A DNA stretch of 64,000 bases from Stieleria magnilauensis (GCA_007753675.1 CP036432.1:7752233-7816232), one strand, 5' to 3'; positions 20,483 to 29,292 are shown, counted from the stretch's first letter. Numbers and translations are program-made. The notes: generated by a model not told the origin, from the letters alone.

Positions 20483-23335
20483 ATGAATAGCTTTAGCTTG
20501 GACTACATCGACGATTTGTACGTCCAGTATATTCAGGATCCTGAGAGTGTCTCGGAGACCTGGCGGCAGTATTTTGAGCAGTTCTTGGTGAGCTCTCCCG
20601 CAACGGCAAGGAAACGCAACGCCGGCGTTTCACAAAGCCGTCGCGCGTCCGCATCAAAATCCGCTGCCGCCGGATCGTCCGCCGGCAAGCCCGGCGGAAA
20701 CGGTTCCGCCCTGGCCGTCGCCCAGCGCCGGGGATCGACCGGTGACGAAGCGACCGATCAGGCGCTTTGGATGTCGCGGATGCAAGACCGCGTCAACCAA
20801 TTGGTCCGCGAGTATCGCGTCCGCGGACACCTCAAAGCACAGCTCGATCCGTTGGGCATCGACCGCGGCGACCGGCCCGAGTTGAGCCCCCAACGCTACG
20901 GCCTCAGCGAAACCGACATGCAGCGCCGCTTGGATTCGTCTGCGGTCGAGCACGTCAAGGGTGACACGCTTGACGTCATTTTGACGAAGCTTCGCAACAC
21001 CTACTGTCGGTCGATCGGCGCGCAGTTCATGCACATCGACGATCGCAACATTCGCGATTGGTTGCAGCAGCGAATGGAGAGCACCGAGAACCGGCTGGAC
21101 CTGCCTCACGAAACTCAGCGGCGGATCTACGCGCGGTTGGCCGACGCCTCGATCTTCGAAGAATTTGTGCGGCGTAAGTTTGTCGGCGCGAAAACCTTTT
21201 CGCTCGAAGGTGCCGAAACCCTGATCCCGCTGATCGACTTGGCGCTGGAGAAGGCGGGCGAGCATGGGGTGCAGGAAGTCGTCATGGGGATGGCTCACCG
21301 CGGCCGTTTGAACGTGATGGCCAACATCCTCAAAAAACGCGCGATGAACATCTTCTGGTCCTTCGATGATCCCAATCCGGAACTCAGCCGTGGCGGCGGC
21401 GATGTCCGCTACCACCTGGGATACAGCAGCGACTGGAAAACCGCCCGGGGGGATCATCTCCACATCTCCTTGTGCTTCAACCCCAGCCACCTGGAATACG
21501 TCAACACGGTCGCGATGGGACGCACGCGTTGCAAGCAGGATCATCGGGGGGATGGCGACCGGCGACAGGTGATGAACGTGTTGATCCACGGCGATGCCGC
21601 GTTCGCCGGCGAAGGGGTCGTGCAAGAAACGTTGAACCTGAGCCAATTGGACGGCTACCGGGTCGGCGGCACGTTGCACATCATCATCAACAACCAAGTC
21701 GGGTTCACGACCGAGCCGGAGCAAGGCCGCAGCACCACCTACGCGACCGACGTGGCGAAGATGCTGCAAATCCCGATCTTTCACGTCAACGGCGAAGATC
21801 CCGAGGCGGTCGCGCAAGTCGTCGCCTTGGCGATGGATTTCCGTAACGAATTTCAACGCGACGTCGTCATCGATCTGTACGCGTTTCGTCGTTGGGGGCA
21901 CAACGAAGGCGACGAGCCACGATTCACGCAGCCTCGCATGTACGCCGAAATCGATCGTCGCGCCGGCGTCCGCGAACAATACCTCAATCGACTCAAGGCA
22001 CTCGGGAAAATTTCCGAAGAGGAAGCCGAGGAAATTCAGAAGGAACGAACCGAGAAGTTGGAGTCCGAATTCGACGCCAGCAAGAATCACCAGTTCGTCC
22101 CCGACACGCAAACGCTCGCCGCCGGTTGGAGCGATTACTTCGGTGGCCCCGAGCCGGTCGAACCGACCGACACGACCTTCGACGAAAACCTGTTGGGTGA
22201 ACTGGTCGACGCGGCGACGCGGTTGCCCGAAGGGTTCGCGCAGCACAAAAAATTGAAGCGGTTGATCGCCAATCGTCGCAACATGGCGGCCGGCGAAAAG
22301 CCGTTCGATTGGGCGACCGCCGAACTGGCCGCCTTCGCGTCGTTGCTTTCAAGCGGGCATGCAATTCGGTTGACCGGCCAAGATTGCCAACGCGGAACGT
22401 TCAGCCAACGGCATGCCGTTCAGCACGACGTCAAAACCGGCGAGACCTACATGCCGCTGGAGCACTTGGCCACCAATCAGGCACGCGTCGAGCTGCACAA
22501 TAGCCCGCTCAGCGAAGCCGGTGTGCTCGGATTCGAGTGGGGGTATTCGCTCGACGCGCCCGACAGCTTGGTGCTATGGGAAGCCCAGTTCGGTGACTTT
22601 TGGAACTGTGCACAAGTCATCGTCGATCAGTTCATTGCCAGTGCCGAAGACAAATGGAATCGACTGAGCGGTTTGGTGATGTTGTTGCCGCACGGGTTCG
22701 AGGGGCAAGGCCCCGAACACTGCAGCGCCCGGGTGGAACGGTTCTTGGCCATGACCGCCGAACACAACATCCAGGTCTGCCAGCCGACCACGCCGGCGCA
22801 GTACTTTCACCTGCTGCGTCGTCAAGTGATTCGCAAGTGGCGAAAACCCCTGATCGTGCTGACGCCCAAGAGCCTGCTGCGACACCCCGAAGTGGTCAGC
22901 GATCGCAAGGAACTGGCCGAAGGATCGTTCGAGCGAATCCTGAGCGACAAGGATGTGGATCTGTCGAAGGTTCGCCGCGTCATGCTGTGCACGGGAAAGA
23001 TTTACTACGACTTGAAAAAGAGTCGCCAAGAACGCGAACTCGATGATGTGGCGTTGATTCGTCTGGAGCAACTTTATCCATTGGAAAGCGACGAATTGAT
23101 CGCTGCCCTGGATGGAGTGCCCCGCGATGCCGAGATCTTCTTTGTTCAAGACGAACCCCGGAACATGGGAACCTGGCCTTATCTGAAGCTGAACTTCGGT
23201 GATGATTTTAATAGCGCCGGTTGGACGCTGGTTCCCATCACACGCGCCGAGTCGGCCAGCCCCAGCACGGGAAGCATGGCGGCGCACTTGATGGAACAAA
23301 AGGAACTGATCGAAGCCGCGTTTGCAGGGCTGTAG
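20483..23335 (+). CDS. sucA: 2-oxoglutarate dehydrogenase E1 component
   Basis: The thiamine-diphosphate decarboxylase of the 2-oxoglutarate dehydrogenase complex of the TCA cycle. At 950 residues it matches the family (E. coli 933). The N-terminus carries the E2-binding helix (YIDDLYVQYIQDPESV), then a low-complexity Ala/Ser/Gly linker (about 35-80). Core motifs include GMAHRGRLNVM, CFNPSHLEYVN, the ThDP/Mg segment HGDAAFAGEGVV through NNQVGFTT, RRWGHNEGDEP, and the C-terminal QDEPRNMGTW. It appears monocistronic: sucB and lpd are not next to it. It is divergent from the cytochrome operon, with a 293-base gap holding no other gene. Confidence 0.96.
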   Translation: MNSFSLDYIDDLYVQYIQDPESVSETWRQYFEQFLVSSPATARKRNAGVSQSRRASASKSAAAGSSAGKPGGNGSALAVAQRRGSTGDEATDQALWMSRMQDRVNQLVREYRVRGHLKAQLDPLGIDRGDRPELSPQRYGLSETDMQRRLDSSAVEHVKGDTLDVILTKLRNTYCRSIGAQFMHIDDRNIRDWLQQRMESTENRLDLPHETQRRIYARLADASIFEEFVRRKFVGAKTFSLEGAETLIPLIDLALEKAGEHGVQEVVMGMAHRGRLNVMANILKKRAMNIFWSFDDPNPELSRGGGDVRYHLGYSSDWKTARGDHLHISLCFNPSHLEYVNTVAMGRTRCKQDHRGDGDRRQVMNVLIHGDAAFAGEGVVQETLNLSQLDGYRVGGTLHIIINNQVGFTTEPEQGRSTTYATDVAKMLQIPIFHVNGEDPEAVAQVVALAMDFRNEFQRDVVIDLYAFRRWGHNEGDEPRFTQPRMYAEIDRRAGVREQYLNRLKALGKISEEEAEEIQKERTEKLESEFDASKNHQFVPDTQTLAAGWSDYFGGPEPVEPTDTTFDENLLGELVDAATRLPEGFAQHKKLKRLIANRRNMAAGEKPFDWATAELAAFASLLSSGHAIRLTGQDCQRGTFSQRHAVQHDVKTGETYMPLEHLATNQARVELHNSPLSEAGVLGFEWGYSLDAPDSLVLWEAQFGDFWNCAQVIVDQFIASAEDKWNRLSGLVMLLPHGFEGQGPEHCSARVERFLAMTAEHNIQVCQPTTPAQYFHLLRRQVIRKWRKPLIVLTPKSLLRHPEVVSDRKELAEGSFERILSDKDVDLSKVRRVMLCTGKIYYDLKKSRQERELDDVALIRLEQLYPLESDELIAALDGVPRDAEIFFVQDEPRNMGTWPYLKLNFGDDFNSAGWTLVPITRAESASPSTGSMAAHLMEQKELIEAAFAGL

Positions 23336-23655
23336 TCGCGAGAATCGCCCAAGCGGTTCCTACGAGTGGGTCGACGCCGACGGCGTACCTGTTGTTAGCG
23401 GTAGGGCGCGAGCCCTCCGGTCTGTTACTAGCGGTAGGGCGCGAGCCCTCCGGTCTTTCACGATGTTGTTGAGCTGGAACCGGACGGCTCGCGCCAACGG
23501 CTGATCATCAATCGACAACGCACGCCGAGTGGCGATGGCAAAACGTTTTGCCCAAAAGTGTTTTGCCATCAAACAGTTCGCGCATCGTTCGTTTTGACGA
23601 TGGGTTACAATCCTGACCGACGCCACGTCGACGCTCTTCGATTGATTCTTTCTCC
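23336..23655. other. Intergenic region, 320 bases, with a tandem repeat
   Basis: Holds the 33-base tandem repeat at 23391-23456; the rest shows no gene or structured RNA that I can support. It presumably also contains the promoter of the isomerase-like gene. Confidence 0.4.
23391..23456. repeat. 33-bp tandem repeat, two copies, with internal hairpin
   Basis: Copies at 23391-23423 and 23424-23456 differ at two bases (GTTGTTAGCG against GTTACTAGCG) and share GTAGGGCGCGAGCCCTCCGG. Within each, AGGGC pairs with GCCCT around a GCGA tetraloop, so the transcript would form two small stable hairpins just after sucA. Confidence 0.85.
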
Positions 23656-24483
23656 ATGGCCGAAGCACGGATGAACACGCTTTCTGTTAGCCAGCTCTCA
23701 ACACTGCGTTGGGACCTGGAGTCGGACGTTAACGCCTATGCCCAACGCGGGTTTGGCGGCATCGGACTGTATCGTCCCAAGGTCGAAGATTATGGTGTCG
23801 AGCGAACGATCGAATTGCTCGCCGAACATTCGATGGTGGCCACGTCGCTGTCCTGGGGCGGCGGGTTCACCGGCAGCGACGGACGGCCGTTCGAAGATGC
23901 CGTGTCGGATGCGGTCAGCGCCGTCATCCAAGCCGCGCAATTGCGTGCCGGCACGTTGATCGTGTTGGCCGGCGGCAAGAACAACCACATCAAAACACAT
24001 CTTCGCCGAACCCTTTGTCAAGCGCTCGATCGGGTTGCGGCGGTTGCGTCGGAACACGGCGTCAAGTTGGCGCTGGAACCGTTTCACCCCGGTTGTGGTG
24101 ACGAATGGTCGTTCGTCCATGATCTGCAATCAACGCTCGACATTATCGAACGCGTTGACAACCCGTCCCTAGGGATGGTGATAGATACCTACCACATCGG
24201 GATGGATCGAGATGCACTGCGCTGGCTACCCGACGTGGCTCGCCATCTTCATCTGGTTCAACTCGGTGACGGCCGCCATTGTCCGCACGGCGAGATGAAT
24301 CGTTGCCTGCTCGGTGACGGGTGCGTGCCGTTGCCCGAACTGATCGAACTGTTGCACGAAAATGGTTACTGCGGGTCATGGGAAGTGGAGTTGATCGGAG
24401 AGGACGTCGAATCGATCAGCTACGATCATCTGCTCGATCACACCAAACGTTATCTCGATCACACCCTTGGTCAGTTGTGCTGA
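23656..24483 (+). CDS. Sugar phosphate isomerase/epimerase-like TIM-barrel protein
   Basis: A 275-residue protein with the xylose-isomerase-like TIM-barrel pattern (AP_endonuc_2 family): FGGIGLYRPKVED, an early Ser-Trp-Gly-Gly strand, LIVLAGG, the metal-ligand Glu in LALEPFHP, the Asp/His of MVIDTYHIG, the HLVQLGDGRH segment and a late Glu in WEVELIG. Members isomerise or epimerise sugars or inositols; the substrate cannot be told here. The ATG at 23671 (MNTLSV) is an alternative start. The 3' end overlaps the convergent secreted-protein gene by 13 bases. Confidence 0.85.
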   Translation: MAEARMNTLSVSQLSTLRWDLESDVNAYAQRGFGGIGLYRPKVEDYGVERTIELLAEHSMVATSLSWGGGFTGSDGRPFEDAVSDAVSAVIQAAQLRAGTLIVLAGGKNNHIKTHLRRTLCQALDRVAAVASEHGVKLALEPFHPGCGDEWSFVHDLQSTLDIIERVDNPSLGMVIDTYHIGMDRDALRWLPDVARHLHLVQLGDGRHCPHGEMNRCLLGDGCVPLPELIELLHENGYCGSWEVELIGEDVESISYDHLLDHTKRYLDHTLGQLC

Positions 24484-25301
24484 TTTTCGATGGATGTGAA
24501 ACCCGACATCCAATCCACGGCGGAAAACCGTAGATCGTCGCGTTTCTTGTCGATCGCCTTGTTCAGCTTGGCGTGAAGCTTCTCGTTGATGTCGTCGATC
24601 AAGATTTCATTGACGATCTTTTCAACGATCTCGCCCCAGGTTTCTGCGACCTCGCCACCGACCTTGCTGATCCGGTCGACATGCAAGGCGTCCAGATGCA
24701 ATGACGCCGACGTCACCGTGGGGTCGATCACGATCGCCGGTGGAAGCACCGAATAATCGGGATAGCTGCTCAGCCGTCCGTGCACGGTCAGTCGGATTTC
24801 CATGTGTCCGCTGACTTCGACGCTGTACCACTGGACTCCCAGATTCCAGCGCTCGATGCGAGCGGAAAAGTCCAGTGGCGTCGCCAGTTCACATTCGATC
24901 GTCCAGCCGGCGCGCTGGGACGCGTCGCCGTTGCAATGCGTGACCTGACGCACCTCGGCAATGACGGGGCGAGGTGCCGACGCGTCGCCGGGGAACTGCA
25001 CGTGGTAGCGGGTTTGCAACCCGTGGCGGACCTCACGCCAGCGACGATGCGTGGAAAGCTTCAACCCGTCGCGGCGGAACCGCACCCCGGCCCAAATCTT
25101 CTTCGTCTTTTCCCAGTTCTTCTTGCCGTTGTACTGGTGGGGCGTCTTGCGGATCGCCAAGTCCACGAGCGACTGGACCGTCGCTCGGGCTTGGTCGGAA
25201 GTCATCATCGAGCCGAGTCCATTCGGCTCGTTGTCCGGCAGCGGGGCTTGCGCCTCAACACGTCGTGAAGCGACAAGCAGCAGCGCGGCGGTTGCTAGCA
25301 T
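24471..25301 (-). CDS. Secreted protein of unknown function
   Basis: A 276-residue protein started at the ATG at 25301, where a signal peptide begins (MLATAALLLVASRRVEAQ). A longer open frame exists upstream, but its Arg-rich sequence does not look coding. The mature part has a basic Trp/Lys-rich region (YNGKKNWEKTKKIW) and a beta-rich stretch (LGVQWYSVEVSGHMEIRLTV), and ends in an amphipathic region with many Asp/Glu/Lys residues. No domain recognised. It overlaps the convergent isomerase-like gene by 13 bases. The upstream CAP-domain gene ends 38 bases before it, so co-transcription is likely. Confidence 0.65.
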   Translation of the reverse strand: MLATAALLLVASRRVEAQAPLPDNEPNGLGSMMTSDQARATVQSLVDLAIRKTPHQYNGKKNWEKTKKIWAGVRFRRDGLKLSTHRRWREVRHGLQTRYHVQFPGDASAPRPVIAEVRQVTHCNGDASQRAGWTIECELATPLDFSARIERWNLGVQWYSVEVSGHMEIRLTVHGRLSSYPDYSVLPPAIVIDPTVTSASLHLDALHVDRISKVGGEVAETWGEIVEKIVNEILIDDINEKLHAKLNKAIDKKRDDLRFSAVDWMSGFTSIENQHN

Positions 25302-25339
25302 GTAGCCGACCGCACGGCGGCTTGGTCGGCTGAGTTCGT

Positions 25340-25933
25340 TTAGCGATAGACCACGGCGAAGTAAACGCCATCGCGACCGGTGACCATGGCGGCGCCGGCG
25401 GCGGTCATTCTGGGATCGCTGGTGTAGCACGCGGAGACTCCACGAGGCGAAAAGGAGCTGGACCAGCCGACACCTTCGTAGCGGCCAGGTGCAAACGATC
25501 CCGGCGGATGCGACTTCAGACCCATGCTGGCCATCTGGCGTGCGCGGCGCTCGGCAACCGATTGCAATGTTGCGTCATATCGCAGGGTCCGCAGTCCTTG
25601 TCGAGAGCGCTGGTTGTTGAGCATGCTCAGAACGTTCTGAACGCCTCCGCTGGCTTTCTGATAAGCAACTTGGGCAACCGATCGGATCGGGGTCGCGGTT
25701 GCAGCCTGGGGCGCCGAAGTGGTGGTGGTCGTCGTCGCTGCCGGTTGCGAGGTCGCGTGGATGCGGCCGCATTTCGGGCAAACGTAACTCGACGCGGTGG
25801 TCACCACGCCCGATGTGGATGGCGCCGTCGATTGGGCGGTCACCTGATTTCCAGACAGGCTGAACATCAGGACGGGGCACAGAATCGCCAAGACTGCATG
25901 AAGGCGAACACGAGAAATTGCGGTTGAACGCAC
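25340..25933 (-). CDS. Secreted CAP (SCP/PR-1) domain protein with Cys pair
   Basis: A 197-residue protein with a signal peptide (LHAVLAILCPVLMFSLSG, cleavage near VTAQ). Residues about 50-60 contain CPKCGRIH, a possible metal-binding knuckle, followed by a Thr-rich linker. Residues about 95-197 match the CAP fold: LSMLNNQRSRQGLRTLRYD, LQSVAERRARQMASMG, a His in KSHPPGSF and a C-terminal FAVVYR strand. CAP proteins are extracellular with varied roles, and planctomycetes have many. It is probably in a transcript with the gene downstream. Confidence 0.78.
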   Translation of the reverse strand: MRSTAISRVRLHAVLAILCPVLMFSLSGNQVTAQSTAPSTSGVVTTASSYVCPKCGRIHATSQPAATTTTTTSAPQAATATPIRSVAQVAYQKASGGVQNVLSMLNNQRSRQGLRTLRYDATLQSVAERRARQMASMGLKSHPPGSFAPGRYEGVGWSSSFSPRGVSACYTSDPRMTAAGAAMVTGRDGVYFAVVYR

Positions 25934-26513
25934 GTTGGTTTTCTCCTACGAAAAGGACTCTGCTAGTGCTCCGCCACGGCTGAGAAGGAGGGTTCTTGTG
26001 CCGACCAGCACTCTCCTCGGTCTGTTGGTTGAAGCTCCCATGTGTCGGCAAGGGGCCACGCGGCGCCCTCGCGTTCATGCCTCACATGATCGCGATGATT
26101 TCGCAAAATCGATTCAATCAACGGGCCGTTATCGAGTACCGCTACCCTAGGTCTCAAGCTGTGGCAAAACGCTAGTCGTGGCGGCCGACATCTGGCCGCG
26201 ACGAGTGAATTGGCCGCAAAGCTTCTCGATCGTTCGAGATTGCGGAAGGGGCAGGGTGGGGAGAATGCAAAAGTTTTGCGGCCTGCGTTTCTTTGGCACG
26301 CCCGTAATCGAATCGCATCAAGGGCTTGCGGCGACGAGCCGTCCCGGCAAAAAATTTTGGCAGACTGTCAGGCCAGGAAGAATGCGTTAAATGGGAGGTT
26401 CCGTGTGGCCGTTGAAGGGCTGCGCCGCCGCGGCGGAGCGGGCTAGTTCAGGCGATCCCAAGGGTTACCGGATCGCGACAACGCCCGCGCCCTGCTCGAT
26501 TCTCTCAGCCGAT
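25934..26513. other. Intergenic region, 580 bases
   Basis: The longest gene-free stretch in this half of the window. It has a strong stem-loop at 26176-26204 (TCGTGGCGGCC against GGCCGCGACGA, one mismatch, 7-base loop) without a T tract, so it is not an obvious terminator. Open frames within it have no coding character. A structured RNA or regulatory region is possible but not shown. Confidence 0.45.
26176..26204. repeat. Isolated stem-loop
   Basis: An 11-base stem with one mismatch and a 7-base loop in otherwise empty DNA; no T tract follows on either strand. Function unknown. Confidence 0.6.
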
Positions 26514-27005
26514 TCACCCCTCTCGGAGGCGAACGGCGTAGCACCAGCGATACGTGCCGCCACCGGAAAAGACGCCGTCGGGTCGGATTCGCGTGGACGC
26601 CGTGTCGGTCACGGTGTCGGCCGTAACGTTCGATGCCGCCGCGGGTTCGATCTGGATCGCGGCCGAGTCGTGGTAGGTCGTTCCGAGTTGCTCGGGGGTT
26701 TCTTTCGCGCGGCAGGCCCAATCGAAGCGAAATCCTTCGGGCGTCGGTTCGACACTCAAACTCCAGTGGCTCGTTCCCGCACAGCCGACACCGAGGGCCA
26801 CGTCGCGTCCGTCGATGGATTCGATCGACAGCTGTTGGATCGGCGGCGATTCCGGCCACGCCTGTTCGCCGGTGCCGTTTCGGCAGGCGATCTGGCGGCC
26901 GTCGAAATCGATCGTGTGATCGAAGCGGTCATGGGTCCAGACAAAGTGGACGGTGCCGAGACCCTGCGGATGTTGCAGCGAGAGCGGCGTGGTGGAGGTG
27001 GGCAC
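26514..27005 (-). CDS. Protein of unknown function downstream of hisH
   Basis: The open frame begins far upstream inside hisH, but the likely start is the GTG at 27005, which lies 11 bases after the hisH stop and gives 163 residues beginning VPTSTTPLSLQ. The protein is beta-rich with many Trp, Asp and Thr residues (VHFVWTHDRFDHTIDF, TYRWCYAVRLREG), and no domain is recognised. Tight spacing suggests it is translated from the hisH transcript. An involvement in histidine synthesis is not indicated by sequence. Confidence 0.55.
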   Translation of the reverse strand: MPTSTTPLSLQHPQGLGTVHFVWTHDRFDHTIDFDGRQIACRNGTGEQAWPESPPIQQLSIESIDGRDVALGVGCAGTSHWSLSVEPTPEGFRFDWACRAKETPEQLGTTYHDSAAIQIEPAAASNVTADTVTDTASTRIRPDGVFSGGGTYRWCYAVRLREG

Positions 27006-27016
27006 GATAGGCTCAG

Positions 27017-27646
27017 CTAGGTGTTGGGCTGGGTGCGGCCGGCGAGTTGGTGAAAGGATCGGAGCAGTTGCAGCCCGTTTGCCTGGCTTTTTTCGGGGTG
27101 AAACTGCGTCGCGAAAAGATTCTCGCGTGACACCATCGCACAAAACTCGTGTCCGTAATCACAGGCCAGCGCCATCAGCGACGGATCCTCGGGGCGGACA
27201 TAATACGAGTGGACGAAGTAAAAGTGGCTTTCGTCGGCCAGGTCGTCCAGCAGCGCCGATTCAGACGTCTTGCGGACGGTGTTCCAACCCATGTGCGGGA
27301 CTTTGAAGGTGTCGGGCAGTTCAAAACGAACGACGTCGCCGGGCAGAATGCCGAGCCCGCGGTGTGTTCCGTGTTCGTAACTTTCCTCGAACAGCAACTG
27401 AAGCCCCAGGCAAATTCCCAGGAAGGGGCGTCCGGTTTGGACAAAATCGTGAATCGGCTGCGCCAGATCACGTCGGTTGATTTCCGCCATCGCGTCCCCG
27501 AACGCTCCGACACCGGGAAGGATCAATTGTTCTGCGGTGGCGATTTCGTGCGGGTCAGACGAAAAGACGGCTTGGCCGCCGATCCGCTCGATCGCTTTCT
27601 GGACGCTCCGCAAATTCCCCATTTGGTAGTCAACGATCGTGATCAT
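27017..27646 (-). CDS. hisH: Imidazole glycerol phosphate synthase, glutamine amidotransferase subunit
   Basis: Hydrolyses glutamine and feeds ammonia to HisF, which converts PRFAR to imidazole glycerol phosphate and AICAR. The 209-residue protein begins MITIVDYQMGNLRSVQKA, the standard HisH N-terminus, at the ATG at 27646. The class-I amidotransferase triad is visible: Cys in GICLGLQLLFEES, and His/Glu in TQFHPEKS. The open frame continues upstream through a minisatellite, but that extension would be a repeated pentapeptide and is not accepted. hisF is not in the window. The divergent hisE-hisG pair begins about 400 bases away. Confidence 0.95.
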   Translation of the reverse strand: MITIVDYQMGNLRSVQKAIERIGGQAVFSSDPHEIATAEQLILPGVGAFGDAMAEINRRDLAQPIHDFVQTGRPFLGICLGLQLLFEESYEHGTHRGLGILPGDVVRFELPDTFKVPHMGWNTVRKTSESALLDDLADESHFYFVHSYYVRPEDPSLMALACDYGHEFCAMVSRENLFATQFHPEKSQANGLQLLRSFHQLAGRTQPNT

Positions 27647-27668
27647 GGCAAAAACGACGGGTTTGAGC

Positions 27669-27797
27669 AGCGAGAACTTGGCAGCGAGAACTTGGCAGCG
27701 AGAACTTGGCAGCGAGAACTTGGGCAGCGAGAACTTGGGCAGCGAGAACTTGGGCTGCGAGAACTTGGGCTGCGAGAACTTGGGCTGCGAGAACACA
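27669..27797. repeat. Nine-unit 14/15-bp minisatellite upstream of hisH
   Basis: Units based on AGCGAGAACTTGG start at 27669, 27683, 27697, 27711, 27726, 27741, 27756, 27771 and 27786. The first four are 14 bases apart and the rest 15 (one extra G). From 27756 the first base of the unit changes from A to T. It begins about 23 bases upstream of the hisH start codon, so it lies in the hisH promoter or leader and may vary in copy number between strains. Confidence 0.95.
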
Positions 27798-28050
27798 GTG
27801 GACACGGAAACGACACACTAATGGGAATTGCGTTCGCTGCAAATCCCCAGCGTCACAGGGGAACGGATGGTTGACCGGAAGCGACCGGCGGTCTCCCAGG
27901 CCCCGCCGAAAGGGAGTTGCAAAGGCTCTCGATTGGTGGCGGAGTGGACGTCGGCAAACGTCTCATCTACGATCCCCGCTCCGACTATCGGGATTTTTTC
28001 CGCCGGGAATTACGTGCGCCCCATCCGCTTTACGAAACCGTTGTTTTTCG

Positions 28051-28401
28051 ATGTCTGACTCGCTCCTGCCGCTGCGGCGACTGATGCAAACGTTGACCGA
28101 GCGAGCCCAGACGCGCCCGGAAGGGTCCTACACGACCAAGTTGATGGCGGGCGGGACCGGCAAGATCGGCGAGAAAATCTTGGAAGAGGCGCGCGAATTG
28201 ATTGAGGCGGCCGACGAACCGGGCGAGGCCGGCCGCGAGCACTTCATCTATGAGGCTGGGGATCTGATTTATCACACCCTGGTGATGTTAGCCTATCGCG
28301 GTGTCGATCTGGACGAGGTCGCCGCGGAACTGGGGCGTCGTGAAGGGACGTCCGGATTGGTCGAAAAAGCCAATCGAAGTCAACCGAAAACGGACGAATA
28401 G
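28051..28401 (+). CDS. hisE: Phosphoribosyl-ATP pyrophosphatase
   Basis: Removes pyrophosphate from phosphoribosyl-ATP in the second step of histidine synthesis. A 116-residue protein starting at the ATG at 28051. The all-alpha MazG-like metal-binding pattern is clear: SYTTKLMAGGTGKIGEKI, EEARELIEAA and the EAGDLIYHTLVML helix, with Glu and Asp residues that bind magnesium. No HisI domain is fused, so the cyclohydrolase must be elsewhere. hisG follows after 16 bases. Longer in-frame starts run back into the minisatellite and are rejected. Confidence 0.94.
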   Translation: MSDSLLPLRRLMQTLTERAQTRPEGSYTTKLMAGGTGKIGEKILEEARELIEAADEPGEAGREHFIYEAGDLIYHTLVMLAYRGVDLDEVAAELGRREGTSGLVEKANRSQPKTDE

Positions 28402-28417
28402 ACGCAAGCGATCCACC

Positions 28418-29281
28418 ATGGGACAACTGAGTAACAATTTAAGAATCGGGCTTCCCAGCAAGGGGCGGCTCAGTGAATTGTCCGGCGAGCTGCTGCTGCA
28501 GGCCGGACTGAATTTTCGCCGCCAAAACCGCGGGCTGTTCGCCAAGGTCAAGGGACTGCCGATCGATTTGGTCTTTTTGCGGACCGATGACATCCCGACC
28601 CTGGTGGCCGAGGGCGCCATCGACATGGGATTCACCGGCAGCGATCTGGTGGAAGAAGCCAACGCCAACGTGACCACGCGGATGCGTTTGGGCGTCGGGC
28701 GCTGCCGTCTGGCGATTTGCATTCCCGATGACAGCCCGATCCGATCGGCCAACGAGCTGGACGGAAAACGCATCGCAACCAGCTTTCCCCACATCACCAA
28801 AGCCTATCTGGGACAACACAACGCGCTTGCGCACATGGTTTCGCTTTCCGGCAGCGTCGAAGTGATGATCCAATTGGGCGTGGCCGACGCGATCGTGGAT
28901 CTGGTGGAAACCGGCAGCACGTTGGCGGCCAACCGTTTGCGCATCCTGGAAGAAATCGGTTCCTATGAAACGATTCTGATTCAAAACGATGCCTGTCGCG
29001 ATTCTGAGATGGCCGATCGTGTGGTCCGACGGCTGGAAGGAGTGGTGATCGCGCGAGACTACTCGCTGTTGGAATACAACATTCCGACGGCCAAGCTGGC
29101 TGATGCGGAGAAGATCACGCCGGGATTCAATTCGCCGACCATCGGAACGCTCGAAGACGAAGCCTGGCGGAGCGTGCGAGTGATGGTGCGGAGCAGTGAG
29201 GTGATCGACGTCATGGAAAGGCTCGAACGACTCGGCGCCTCGGCGATCTTCCAAACCACCATCTCCAACTGCCGACTCTAG
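28418..29281 (+). CDS. hisG: ATP phosphoribosyltransferase (long form)
   Basis: Catalyses the first and feedback-regulated step of histidine synthesis, joining ATP and PRPP. The 287-residue length and the C-terminal ~75-residue extension (SLLEYNIPTAKLADAEKI, then a ferredoxin-like VMVRSSEVIDVMERLERLG) identify the long, hexameric HisG with its own histidine-binding domain, so no HisZ is needed. The start ATG at 28418 gives the standard RIGLPSKGRLSE opening, and the phosphate-binding segment DLVETGSTLAANRL is present. It lies between hisE and a rhodanese gene 11 bases downstream, in one operon. Confidence 0.95.
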   Translation: MGQLSNNLRIGLPSKGRLSELSGELLLQAGLNFRRQNRGLFAKVKGLPIDLVFLRTDDIPTLVAEGAIDMGFTGSDLVEEANANVTTRMRLGVGRCRLAICIPDDSPIRSANELDGKRIATSFPHITKAYLGQHNALAHMVSLSGSVEVMIQLGVADAIVDLVETGSTLAANRLRILEEIGSYETILIQNDACRDSEMADRVVRRLEGVVIARDYSLLEYNIPTAKLADAEKITPGFNSPTIGTLEDEAWRSVRVMVRSSEVIDVMERLERLGASAIFQTTISNCRL

Positions 29282-29292
29282 CGAGGAAATCA

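Noticed and set aside
20654..22246. 530-codon open frame on the minus strand
   Set aside because: Lies wholly inside sucA on the opposite strand; its sequence (Asp/Gln/Val-rich, no domain) is the usual shadow of a GC-rich gene.
26178..26446. Open frames in the 580-base gap near 26.2 kb
   Set aside because: Short, overlapping a strong hairpin, with Arg-rich composition typical of random GC-rich frames.
27669..27797. CRISPR array
   Set aside because: Units are contiguous, with no spacers between them, and the period is 14 or 15 bases; it is a minisatellite.
27647..27805. N-terminal extension of hisH through the minisatellite
   Set aside because: Would add a repeated pentapeptide to a highly conserved N-terminus; the ATG at 27646 gives the standard HisH opening.
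27706..28050. N-terminal extension of hisE
   Set aside because: Translates the repeat units and non-coding leader; HisE proteins start at the ATG at 28051.
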